From positions 333,655 to 397,654 of the forward strand of contig JACKBL010000007.1 of NCBI GenBank assembly GCA_020634515.1: a stretch of DNA of 64,000 nt. Reading direction: 5' to 3'. Below, piece by piece: positions 8,480 to 17,023 of this stretch; position 1 is the first letter of the stretch, and every line of letters starts with the position of its first letter. Both the position numbers and the translations under genes were made by a program. The stretch is from Ardenticatenales bacterium (GTDB lineage: Bacteria > Chloroflexota > Anaerolineae > Promineifilales > Promineifilaceae). The notes under the pieces were generated by a model. The model ran no database searches. It was not told where the DNA came from and saw only the letters and a list, made by a program, of their open reading frames with translations.

Positions 8480-10161
8480 TCTTCCGCCTCCTTCTTTTTG
8501 TCCAGCCGCACAAAGAAATCAATTGCTTCGATGGCGTCAAAATAACCACAATCTTCCCCGCTCCAACCGCTGGTCATCATGGTTGGACTTTGTCCGGGAA
8601 TTTCGGGCAATTGTTTCTTCCCATGCTCATCCTGAATGTCATATTGATTGAGGAAAAGCGTTACAGCCTGATCCCCCCGGCGCAGCGCCTCCTGTAGGGC
8701 CTTTACCTTGTTGCGCCGCTGGTGCCAAATTTTGTTTTCCTGAAATTCGCAAGTTAATTTTTTGAAGTTATCCCAGGAACGCCAATAACGACTGCCCTGC
8801 GGCGGCGATTGTCCCAAATCGTGCCGTACTGGACGCATGAGCAAGCTTTTGCCATTATCGGCGGTGTACTCTCTGTCCCGCAGTTGCGCCAAGGGCAAAA
8901 TGACTCCGCCGGTGGCAAAGTGCCAATCTATCGTTACCCCCTTATCATTAGCGGTAATTCTCTTGATGGCTTTTTTAGCCGAACTTGAAAGGTCATCTGC
9001 CAGTTCATAGGCGCGGGAGAAGGGGTAATGGTTTTTGACCACGGCAATGCCGGCACGGGCATAGAGCGGATCTCCGATAGAATCGGGTTTGGGGCCGGGC
9101 AAGGGGGTCTGCGCCAATGTTTCCAGATAATGGGCCGCCAGCGACAACCCCAAACGGCCATCACAAACAAAGGTGGTGTCATCTCCCCCAAACACCAGGG
9201 GGCGGAAAGGGAGATAGCGGATTTCATTTTTCTCCGGCACTTGCACCTCACCGCCGAAAGTGTCTGTGCGGGCATCATAATTGTCCAGCAAGAAGCGTAC
9301 CGTTTCCCGCAGGGCATGGAGCGCCTGTTCGTTGATTTTTTGGCTCAGCAGGCGTACCTGCTGGATGTACTTTTCGTTGTCCGCCGCTCTGGGAAAGGCG
9401 TCACTCAGGGCGGCAAACCGTTTCCCCATGCCATTGCCATCAGCATGGACGACGGCGATATAAGAAGCTTCTCCCCGGTCGCCAAAGAGGGTGAAATCGG
9501 ACAGAAATTCGTCCACGATGTCAGTGTCCAGAGGAAGTGAGCGTTTTAACCGATCATTGCCGTTTTGAGTGGCACAGAGTTTATGTTTGATGGCCGTGGA
9601 AATGCGTTGTCCGTTTTCTCCATCATCATTTTCTCTGTCACGCTTCACTGCCGGCATTCCCGTAAACACACACGCCGCCGTCACCCCCAGCCCCAATAAA
9701 GGGGTATCTCCGGAACGGGCCTGTTTGCGCAGGGCCACCTGTTGCCGCAAGGCCACATGTTTTTGAGAAAGGGCGTCACGTTCCCAATTGAGAGGACAAT
9801 GTCCCACCACCAGGGACAGTTGCCGGGCTTGCTGGATCGCTTTCAGGCTTAGCTGTTGCACAAAGGGGATGGCGACGTCATCGGGAATGCCGGCAAACAG
9901 GATCAAGGCATTGCCACCACGGGCATAAATCACCTCTGCCTCGTCATCAGCAGCCGCAGCCACGGGTAGCCATTCCCTTGTTTTCTCGTCCTGCCGCAAA
10001 TTATGGCGCTTCCCCATTTCATTCAGTGTATTTGCCACCCAATCCTGCGTCACCTGCCGCACCAGCTCGGAGGCCCCGATGTTTTGCTGCAAATTGTTGC
10101 TGCCAAATATGTAGTTTTGGATCCCGGTCACTTCAATATGGGTCAAGGTTTTTGTGGTCAC
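8476..10161 (-). CDS. cas10: Cas10 large subunit, HD-less, intact GGDD cyclase motif
   Basis: The 561-residue Cas10 begins directly with the palm-like segment (THIEVTGIQNYIFGSNNLQQ) typical of Cas10/Cmr2 proteins, so there is no N-terminal HD DNase domain. The second palm carries VVHADGNGMGKRF (about 240-252) and PLVFGGDDTTFVCDGR (about 325-340). GGDD is the metal-binding motif needed to make cyclic oligoadenylate from ATP. The C-terminal third is helical, as in domain D4. The start is GTG 10161 with GAGGAGG ten bases upstream. The gene is sandwiched between a CARF effector gene and cas7. Since CARF proteins lie next door and the GGDD motif is intact, signalling by cyclic oligoadenylate is the expected output; DNA cleavage by Cas10 itself is not expected. 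Confidence 0.9.
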   Translation of the reverse strand: MTTKTLTHIEVTGIQNYIFGSNNLQQNIGASELVRQVTQDWVANTLNEMGKRHNLRQDEKTREWLPVAAAADDEAEVIYARGGNALILFAGIPDDVAIPFVQQLSLKAIQQARQLSLVVGHCPLNWERDALSQKHVALRQQVALRKQARSGDTPLLGLGVTAACVFTGMPAVKRDRENDDGENGQRISTAIKHKLCATQNGNDRLKRSLPLDTDIVDEFLSDFTLFGDRGEASYIAVVHADGNGMGKRFAALSDAFPRAADNEKYIQQVRLLSQKINEQALHALRETVRFLLDNYDARTDTFGGEVQVPEKNEIRYLPFRPLVFGGDDTTFVCDGRLGLSLAAHYLETLAQTPLPGPKPDSIGDPLYARAGIAVVKNHYPFSRAYELADDLSSSAKKAIKRITANDKGVTIDWHFATGGVILPLAQLRDREYTADNGKSLLMRPVRHDLGQSPPQGSRYWRSWDNFKKLTCEFQENKIWHQRRNKVKALQEALRRGDQAVTLFLNQYDIQDEHGKKQLPEIPGQSPTMMTSGWSGEDCGYFDAIEAIDFFVRLDKKKEAEE

Positions 10162-10170
10162 GTATCCTCC

Positions 10171-11439
10171 TCATAGATTGGTAGTGCGCAGCCAATCAGC
10201 CAAGTGGCGGGAAAGCTCTGGCAGTTCTGACTTACCAAAAACCCGAATCTTTCCCTTCGCATCCCAACTCCGCATTAGCTCCTGTTCTAACAAGCGAGCA
10301 TTATCATAATAGCAAACTAACGCAACCCGGGCTTCATCGCCGCCCAACTGCCTGGCCCTGACATAAACTTCCAGAAGATGTTCCTTTACCGTGCCTTTCC
10401 TGTTCTTCCCATCCGATACCATGCAAGATAAGGCGAAAAGCTGGTAGCCAAACATCATAGCATTATCCAAATCAAGACTCATGCCTAAACCTGGCTGTTT
10501 GTACTGGAGCCCCACACTCACTTCAACCGGAAAATCATTTTGTAGTTGGCGCAGCGATGCGTGGACGTATGCCTCCAGCCAGCCACCAATGAACCATTTG
10601 GCGCAAGATGGCAGGGAGGGTTTGTGAGGCAACAAAATGCCGGCAATACATTCTGGCGTAGCTGTTCCTCCACATAAACCATCCATGGCCGCCCGCACCC
10701 CACTCAATAACGGGTATTGGGCTGGATCTGGTACGGCGCGAAGTTTTTCGTCAAACATCCACTTCCGCCAGGTTTCCACGCCTATCGGGGTCATGTGTAA
10801 ATCCAGTAGGGCACGGCACAAGTTAATCAGTTCTGGGACATCATCTGTCGTTGCCCATTTTTCCTGGTTATTCGTCGGCGTAAAATTGTGCAGGGCAGCA
10901 AGTTCATCGACATTTAAGGCAACAGCCTGACGGATTGCCGGCATTTTCAATACCGAAAACTCCGCCTCTTCAACACCCCTTCCTCCATCAATGCGCAGCG
11001 CCAGACATTGGGGATCAAGGTAGGAAAAAACAGGTGGAGGAGATTTTTGTTCCCACTTGGCGGACATAACCCGATAAGTATGAATGGCCATGGGTTTTGT
11101 CCCACCCGTATAGTTAAATCCAACTCGTCCGGGTGGATGCTTGTCTATTTCCTTGAGGATTTCTGCAATCCGATTCTCTATGTCCAGATTGCTCACGGTA
11201 GGAACAGGCTCCAGTCGTATTGTCCAATCACCGTTTTTTTTCTGCAAGGCATCCTCAAGATTTTCGGCCAACTTCTGCGTGCTTGGCTCCTTGTCCTCGC
11301 CCTTCGAATGAAGCAACCAAATGGTAGCTGTTGATCTGGCCAACAACAAGGCTGATACCAGGTTCGGCAGCGGATTCCCCCCTACCAACAAGAACAGGTG
11401 ATCACTTTTGAGTCTGTCTGGAATCGTTTCCAACGGCAT
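10171..11439 (-). CDS. CARF-domain effector, Card1/Can2-like, with divergent nuclease motif
   Basis: The 422-residue protein has a Rossmann-type CARF N-terminus: LFLLVGGNPLPNLVSALLL at the first strand and loop, and FNYTGGTKPMAIHTYRV (about 108-124), the ligand-binding GGT motif of DUF1887/Card1-like proteins. The C-terminal half resembles their PD-(D/E)XK nuclease domain: GGWLEAYVHASL (about 290), SLDLDNAMMFGYQLFALSCM (about 325-345), RARQLGGDEARVALVCYY. In Card1/Can2 the strand reads roughly IECK; here the corresponding residues are SCM, so the canonical Glu and Lys are absent. It may use other residues or act on binding alone. ATG 11439 has GAGGAGAG upstream. The gene ends 10 bp before cas10, so effector and cyclase are co-transcribed. 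Confidence 0.75.
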   Translation of the reverse strand: MPLETIPDRLKSDHLFLLVGGNPLPNLVSALLLARSTATIWLLHSKGEDKEPSTQKLAENLEDALQKKNGDWTIRLEPVPTVSNLDIENRIAEILKEIDKHPPGRVGFNYTGGTKPMAIHTYRVMSAKWEQKSPPPVFSYLDPQCLALRIDGGRGVEEAEFSVLKMPAIRQAVALNVDELAALHNFTPTNNQEKWATTDDVPELINLCRALLDLHMTPIGVETWRKWMFDEKLRAVPDPAQYPLLSGVRAAMDGLCGGTATPECIAGILLPHKPSLPSCAKWFIGGWLEAYVHASLRQLQNDFPVEVSVGLQYKQPGLGMSLDLDNAMMFGYQLFALSCMVSDGKNRKGTVKEHLLEVYVRARQLGGDEARVALVCYYDNARLLEQELMRSWDAKGKIRVFGKSELPELSRHLADWLRTTNL

Positions 11440-11634
11440 TTCTCTCCTCTCTACCCAAACCCGTCACAATATCCACAAACACAACAGCGCCAGACGGCGA
11501 AAAACAAAACCTTTGGCGCTGCATATCTTTCAAGCTGCCCATCTTAACGCCTCATGGAAAATGCCGGCATCTCCCGGCCAAAAACCCGCTTTTATCTTTA
11601 TCCCCAATCCTATCCCAAATTTCCCCCTCGCGAA

Positions 11635-12495
11635 TCAGGAACTTCCCCTAAACAAATCCTCTCGCCAGTAACGGCCCAACATCCGCATCATTGCCCCCCG
11701 GCTGGCCCCCTGGATACCGAAAGCCTCCTCCAACTTCCGATAAACCGCCTGCAACTGACTATCCACCGTTCTCGGCCGCTTCCCCAAAAAGAGCGCAATC
11801 TGCTCATAAGTCCAATCAGGATTCAGCGTCCCCAGCCGTGCCACCTCGCGCTCCTTCGGCGTTAATGTCTGCTCAACAAAAGCAACTACCCGTTGCGCCC
11901 CTTGCGCCTGCTTTCTCATTTGCGCCGCCCGCACGGCAACAACAGCCGAATCAGCCCGCCCCACCTCCGTCAGTGCGGCAGGCACATCACTCCAACCGAG
12001 GACGGGAATCGGGATGAGCAAAGCCCTGTCTTCCGTTTGCAAGTGCATTCGCCGTTCCGCCAGCAACGCGCCAAAAGAGACCAGATGCCACAACCGGTCC
12101 TCCTCGTCAAAAAGCAGTTGCGCCGTCGTCATACCATAGACGGCCATCACCTTTCGCCCTCCGGCAACGCAAATATGCAGCCGGTGTCCCGCCACCTTGC
12201 AACGGCGCGCCTCTTCGTAAATGGTGGCAAAAGTCGCCTGCGCCCCCAGTTCATTTTCAATATCGGCTAACGGCTCGCCAGAAAAAGTGACCGCAACCTC
12301 CCGGTAATCCAGGTGGGGATACTGGGCGATCTCTGGTCGCAGACGAGCAAGCGCGGAGCGGGTTGGCTCCTGGCGCGCATCGGTGTGAATAACGCGGAGT
12401 ACCGCGACGGAATGCCCCGCGGCGGCCAGCAAATCAAGCACAATTGTCACGACTTGTGCCTCGCTGCCAAGTGTGGCTATCAGTGCCTCCGCCAT
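11635..12495 (-). CDS. NE0113-family CARF-like protein fused to LuxR-type HTH
   Basis: The first 190 residues match the CRISPR-associated NE0113 family: ALIATLGSEAQVVTIVLDLL at the N-terminal nucleotide-binding loop, ATFATIYEEARR, HICVAGGRKVMAVYGMTTAQ (glycine motif, about 107-126), and LLFDEEDRLWHLVS. This group is close to CARF/ring-nuclease folds. The C-terminal 80 residues are a GerE/LuxR-type helix-turn-helix (LTPKEREVARLGTLNPDW, then TYEQIALFLGKRPRTVDSQL). The combination suggests a DNA-binding regulator that reads a cyclic nucleotide. ATG 12495 opens the leftward operon, although 195 bp separate it from the next gene, so a second promoter there is possible. It is divergent from the ATPase-Csx3 gene. 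Family recognition is firm; the regulatory role is inferred. Confidence 0.75.
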   Translation of the reverse strand: MAEALIATLGSEAQVVTIVLDLLAAAGHSVAVLRVIHTDARQEPTRSALARLRPEIAQYPHLDYREVAVTFSGEPLADIENELGAQATFATIYEEARRCKVAGHRLHICVAGGRKVMAVYGMTTAQLLFDEEDRLWHLVSFGALLAERRMHLQTEDRALLIPIPVLGWSDVPAALTEVGRADSAVVAVRAAQMRKQAQGAQRVVAFVEQTLTPKEREVARLGTLNPDWTYEQIALFLGKRPRTVDSQLQAVYRKLEEAFGIQGASRGAMMRMLGRYWREDLFRGSS

Positions 12496-12526
12496 ATGCG
12501 CCTGCCTGTTTGAGTAGTGAACGACT

Positions 12527-12579
12527 AGATTGGACCAATTTCACCAGAGAAAATGGGTCCAATCTGGCTTAGCAGTTAC
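12527..12579. repeat. 53-bp hairpin repeat, copy 1 (CRISPR divergent region)
   Basis: The core is an inverted repeat, TTGGACCAATTTC then ACCAGA then a near-perfect reverse complement of the first arm (positions 12529-12562). It is followed by a conserved tail ending GTTAC. A second copy lies at 35856-35908 with only a few differences. It sits between the divergent NE0113-HTH and ATPase-Csx3 genes, about 20 bp upstream of a TATAAT box, so it could be an operator; a mobile palindromic repeat is the alternative. Confidence 0.75.
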
Positions 12580-12601
12580 AGACTGTTTAAGAAATCGGCG
12601 G

Positions 12602-12607
12602 TATAAT
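12602..12607 (+). promoter_or_regulatory. Putative -10 box (TATAAT) of the ATPase-Csx3 gene
   Basis: A perfect TATAAT lies about 137 bp upstream of the ATPase-Csx3 start. A TTACAG 19 bp upstream is a weak -35 candidate and overlaps the end of the hairpin repeat. The call rests on the consensus match alone. Confidence 0.4.
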
Positions 12608-12743
12608 GTCCGCAAAGCTTCTTCTCGCCTGCCAGGGCGTATTGTACAGGAATGTGGGAAATGGGCTGATGCCGGCATTTTCCCGCACCTCACCCCAAAA
12701 TCAAAACAACCTCTCCAACCGATCAACCCCACGGAGAAAGGAA

Positions 12744-13961
12744 ATGCACATCCCATTTCCCGCCATCTTGATCGGGGGGCCACCCAATTCGGGCAAATCC
12801 TTGCTCACCTATAGCCTTACCCAAGCATTGCGCGCGCGGCAAACAGCCCACTTCGTCATCCGCGCCGCCCCCGACGGAGAAGGCGACTGGTCTCACCAGA
12901 TAGACCGCACATTAGTGCAAGAACTGCGGTATCCGGGCCAATGGAACCCGGAATTCGTCACCCACATAACGGCGGCCATCCAACGCCGCCACTATCCCCT
13001 GCTGGTGGACGCCGGCGGCAAACCCAAACCGTGGCAAGAAACGATCTTCCAGGCCTGCACCCACGCCGTTCTCCTTATCGGCAAAAACCAAGAACAACCC
13101 ACGGTGCATCAGCAACACCTGGCGACGTGGCGGGCCATCATGCGGCGCAACCACGTGCCCATCATCGCGGAACTATTCTCAGATAGCACAACCGTCTCCA
13201 CAGCGACAACACGGACACCCATATTGCAGGGCGTGTTAGGAAAGATAACGCCCGGTGAGATGGACGGCGATGTTGTTTTTGTCGCCTTGCTGCGGCTGCT
13301 GCAATCTATTTTCGCCTTTTCGCGCCCGGCGTTGACGGCGGAAAATTTCGCGACGGCGCCGACGCAGGTTGTCATGGACCTGGAAATGTGGCCGCCGCCG
13401 GGGGAAACGGGCATCCGGTTCTGGAAACCGGAGATGCTGCCGGCATTTCTCGCCACCATCCCGCCCCATGCTCCGCGCTCCCTGTACGGACGCGCGCCAA
13501 ATTGGGCCGTAACAGCAGCGGCATTGCGGGGAATGCCGGCATCCCTCTTCCTATTTGATCCCCGCTATGGCTGGATCGCCCCGCCCGCGCTCACCCTGCA
13601 TCCGCGCCACGACTTCCCCCCACCCGCGGCCTGCCAAAGGGGCTGGTCCGTTGCCAGTCAAATGGATGGCAGCACCTGGCTAATCGAGATGGGCCGCGAC
13701 AGTCAGTACCTGGACCTGTACCAACCGCAACGGCTGCCGCTGCCCCAAATGCCGGCATCCAGCAACATCCTCCTCAGCGGCAGCCTCCCCCAATGGCTAC
13801 TCGTAGGCGCGGCCCACCGCTATGCCCCCCACAGCCGCTGGCTCGCCGTCTACCAGCCACCCCTTAGCGGCGCGGTCATTGTCCACAGCAGCGATCCAGC
13901 CTATCCAGTAGGAACCTTATTGCGCGAACCGGATCTCCCCTGCCTGTCCGCCGGTGACTAA
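12744..13961 (+). CDS. P-loop ATPase fused to C-terminal Csx3 (Crn3-type ring nuclease)
   Basis: The 405-residue protein starts at ATG 12744, chosen for GGAGAAAGGA just upstream and because the P-loop follows at once; a longer frame to 12606 lacks a site. The N-terminal two thirds is a P-loop NTPase with Walker A GGPPNSGKS (about 10-18) and a hydrophobic-Asp strand YPLLVDAGGKP (about 85-95). The last 70 residues resemble Csx3: ILLSGSLPQWLLVGAAHRYA, then RWLAVYQPPLSGAVIVHSS, then YPVGTLL. Compared from memory with A. fulgidus Csx3, the His of the H-K/R-Y motif is kept, while the Asp after AVY is Gln here. Csx3 cleaves cyclic tetra-adenylate, so this protein is expected to switch off the CARF effector. 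It is divergent from the CRISPR operon, which would allow separate control. Confidence 0.78.
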   Translation: MHIPFPAILIGGPPNSGKSLLTYSLTQALRARQTAHFVIRAAPDGEGDWSHQIDRTLVQELRYPGQWNPEFVTHITAAIQRRHYPLLVDAGGKPKPWQETIFQACTHAVLLIGKNQEQPTVHQQHLATWRAIMRRNHVPIIAELFSDSTTVSTATTRTPILQGVLGKITPGEMDGDVVFVALLRLLQSIFAFSRPALTAENFATAPTQVVMDLEMWPPPGETGIRFWKPEMLPAFLATIPPHAPRSLYGRAPNWAVTAAALRGMPASLFLFDPRYGWIAPPALTLHPRHDFPPPAACQRGWSVASQMDGSTWLIEMGRDSQYLDLYQPQRLPLPQMPASSNILLSGSLPQWLLVGAAHRYAPHSRWLAVYQPPLSGAVIVHSSDPAYPVGTLLREPDLPCLSAGD

Positions 13962-14010
13962 TACAGGGAATCCTTTAGCCAGAGGCGTGAAAAAAAGACC
14001 GAGACAGCAC

Positions 14011-15230
14011 TCATGCGTGCGCTGCCGCCAGGGCGTACCACATCCCCCGCTGCGCCGCGCCCCCGCCCCCACCCGGCCAATAAACGGTGGCCTTTGGCTG
14101 GCGACTGAACGCGCGCGCGGCGGCCGCCCCCCGGTCATAGTACCGTCGTCGGCGTGCCGCCATCCCCTCCTCCGCCGCCGCAACGTTGCCCGCGTCCCTT
14201 GTTTCACGCAGGTCGTCTTGTTGGCGCGCCAACTTGAGTCGGCGATTGAGGTGTTTCTGGCGGCCCCGCCCGCGGGGAGCGTGGGGGGCGTGATAACTGT
14301 TGGGCAACTGCCAGGCCAGGTAACGCTGTCGCCGTCGGCCCTGGTAGCCGCGATAATCCTTCAATGTAAAGAGCGCCTGCCCTTGTTCCCAGGCCAGCTC
14401 TTGCGCCGTTTCCCCATCCAGGCAGGGACCGATGGCGTAATTGGTCTGGGCGTGGACATGGGCGATTTTCTCGTATTCCCGTTGGCAGCGCCGGCTCACC
14501 CCCGTCACCCGCACCAGCGTCTCGCGGGCAATCGGCTTGCTGCCCGGCTGCCGCTCGCTGCCCCGCCCACTGTGGAAGCTGGCGTAGAAATGGGCGCGCA
14601 CCACGCCCATGCTGGCCGTGAGGCCCGTCACGGGCAGTTCGACGGGACGCCCGGTCAGCCGCGTCACACCCAGGGACAGGGCCACTTTCACCGTAGCCCG
14701 CAGCCAGATGCGCGTTGCGTCCCGCTGCCAGAACGTTCCCTCCCCGGCGCGCAGCACCTTGCGGAGTTGCCGCCAGCCGCAGATGCGCAGGGGGGCGTCT
14801 GCGCGCGTCAGCCTCGCTCGCGCCAGATCTATGCGAATCCATCCGCGGCCATCCTGGTCCAGATGCTGCAGCAGCAGCCAGAGGCGGCCGGGCGTGGCTT
14901 GCTCCTGGCGCAACATAGCCAGGGCGATGTCGGGGTACAGGGTGATGGCGGCGGGGGGCGTGGGGGGCGCTGGCGTCTCTGGCGGCGGCGACGCCGGCGG
15001 GGTGATGGCGGGCGCTGGCGGCGCAGGGCGGCAGTGAGGGCGTGGCTGCCCCACCCCAGGTGGTCCGGGTGGGCGGCCATGAAGGAGATAGTAGATGGCG
15101 ACGGCATTTCTGCCTGTTCCATAGCACGCCGATCTACCTCGTGCCGGACCTGGACCTGAGCACGTAAGGCAAGAAGTCTCTGGTTCGCCGCTAATAGCGA
15201 CGGTGACAGGGAAGACGCCGCGTCCACCAT
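14011..15230 (-). CDS. Conserved-looking hypothetical protein, apparent frameshift near residue 70
   Basis: I do not recognise this family. The frame ending at 14011 encodes a basic, mostly helical protein (for example WIRIDLARARLTRADAPLRI, RIWLRATVKVALSLGVTRL, YEKIAHVHAQTNYAIGP) that looks real, unlike the Pro/Arg-rich opposite strand. Its N-terminal 75 codons in that frame look out of phase, whereas the next frame gives a natural start at ATG 15230 (MVDAASSLSPSLLAANQRLL, then FMAAHPDHLGWGSHALTAAL). The two frames would join near 15,000-15,040 by a one-base shift. So this is either a decayed gene or a sequencing error. Helix-turn-helix-like segments and the position beside an IS fragment suggest a DNA-binding protein of a mobile element, but no function can be claimed. 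Confidence 0.5.
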
Positions 15231-15292
15231 GATGCTGCACAATAGCTTCGGGCTGTCAAGACTATGGGTGCGCGGGATTTTGTTGACGGGAA

Positions 15293-15918
15293 CTAACTCC
15301 AGCGCCAAACCTCTTTTGTGGGCCAAATGTCTCGCCGCCAAGGATGGTCAGGCGCCGGACGATAGGGTTCTCCCCTTTTCCTGTCTGGTTGTGGCGGGTG
15401 TGGCTGTGATGAAACAGGCGCTACCTTGACTGAGGCAAAGGTGATTGGCGATGCTGAAGGGCGTTGCCGTTTGGCCTGGGCCCGAAACGCAGCGCGTCTT
15501 TGTTGCCAGTGGGCGGTGACAATTTGTGACCAACCATCCGACCAACGCCCATTACAGACCAGGTTACGCAGGGCCAACAGGGGGTCAACATGATGTTTCG
15601 CCCAACGCATCCCCGCCTGTTTCATTTGGCTGTGTACAACCAATTTGTGGCTGCTTTCTACCGAGCCAGAACCAATGGGAAAGCCATGCGCCTGGAAGTG
15701 GGCATAATCAATCATCTCCGTCCGTGTTTGCAAGTAACGGCGGGACTGGTCAATGAGTGCCCGTTTTTCATCCCCCTCGACGTGGTATGGCAGCAGGCAA
15801 ATATCCGCTATGGTTCGTTGCGGTGGTTTGAGTTGATGGGCCATCCGTGCAAACCATTGCCGAAACGGTTCTGAACCCTCGCCATATGCCACCTGGCCTG
15901 CCGCGGCCACCGCATCTA
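15293..15918 (-). pseudogene. ISKra4-family transposase, C-terminal half
   Basis: The frame encodes the C-terminal part of an ISKra4-family transposase: LDAVAAAGQVAYGEGSEPFR at the broken end, then the family hallmark GFPIGSGSVESSHKLVVHS and QMKQAGMRWAKHHVDPLLAL. The N-terminal half is missing here and found at 29304-30250 on the same strand. The break is at a TA dinucleotide (15917-15918). Joining the halves across that TA restores the protein in frame (FSHAL + DAVAAAG). The fragment cannot make a functional transposase. Confidence 0.85.
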
Positions 15919-16023
15919 GTACACCTTTTCAAAAGTTTTTCGACTTCATGATTAGCAAACTAATGGCATGTTAACAATCAAAGGGCATCATTAGTGTATC
16001 GACCACCCATTACGGAGGCACTA

Positions 16024-16989
16024 ATGACACCCTACAAGTATTATATCCATCTGAGCGGCAAGGAAAAACAAGAACTGCGTCAACTCAAAAGCGTCGGCAA
16101 AACAGAACGACGCCTCGCAGACCGGGCCCGTATTGTCTTGTGGACAAACAAGCGGGTTGCTGTTGCTGAGATTGCTATCCGTTTGGAATGCCATCGCAGT
16201 ACGGTCATCAATTGGCATCGTTGGTTTTTACAAAGGCGGGCTGCTGGACAAGCAGCCACCGCCTGTCTGCAAGATGCCCCTCGTCCTGGTCGTCCCGTGC
16301 AGAGAACCCCCTTGCAGACAGCAGAAATCAAAGCGGTGGTCTGCGAGCGTCCGGCGCTACTGGAGAAACCATTGAGCCGTTTCTCGCTCAGTGAAATACG
16401 GAACTGGGTCATTGAAGCGGGCATCGTGCCGCACCTGAGTCTGAGTACCTTGTGGCGATTGCTCCATGACGATGCCATCCGCCCCTGGTTGTATCGTCTC
16501 TGGTTGTTTCCCCGCGACCCAGACTTCCAAGTCAAGGCCGAGCGAGTGGTGGACTTGTATCATCGCCAATGGCAAGGGTCTCCCTTAGGAGAGCAGGATT
16601 ATGTCATCTCTGCCGACGAGAAGTCTGGCTTGCAGGTCTTGGAACGACGCCATGCAACCGTACCACCCCAACCCGGGCAGGCGGGGCTGCTTGAGTTTGA
16701 ATACAAACGACATGGGACCGTCGCTTATCTGGCTGCCCTGGATGTTTTTCGGGCAAAGGTGTTTGGTCAGGTGGGGGATACAACAGGTATTGTCCCCTTT
16801 GGTCAACTGGTTGATGCGGTGATGCAGCAAGAACCCTATGCTTCCGCTTCCCGCGTTTTTTGGATTCTGGATAATGGTTCTTCCCATCATCCCCATACCT
16901 CTCCCGTCCGTTTGCAGGCCGCTTATCCCAATCTGGTTGCTGTCCACCTGCCCACTCATGCCAGTTGGCTTAACTTTAGTTTTCCGTAA
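16024..16989 (+). pseudogene. IS630-family transposase, C-terminally truncated
   Basis: The product (about 321 residues) is an IS630-type transposase. It has an N-terminal helix-turn-helix (RVAVAEIAIRLECHRSTVI), Pro/Arg linker (DAPRPGRPVQ), and DDE domain with YVISADEKSGLQVLERR (first Asp) and FWILDNGSSHHPH (second Asp). It ends at PTHASWLNFSFP, where family members read SWLN followed by the third acidic residue and 50-60 more residues. Similarity stops after codon LN at about 16975. The catalytic triad is therefore incomplete. ATG 16024 follows a GGAGG site. The left end of the element abuts TA 15917-15918. Confidence 0.8.
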
Positions 16990-17023
16990 ATGGGGTTTGA
17001 ATTTTGGTGCTTCAAACCCGAAA

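Noticed and set aside
8476..10161. Cas10 with DNase activity (HD domain)
   Set aside because: The protein starts directly in the palm region, with no upstream HD motif.
13954..15159. Plus-strand open frame of 401 codons over the hypothetical gene
   Set aside because: Composition is Arg/Pro/Gly/Ala-rich as expected for the antisense of a GC-rich gene, and no ribosome site or motif was seen.
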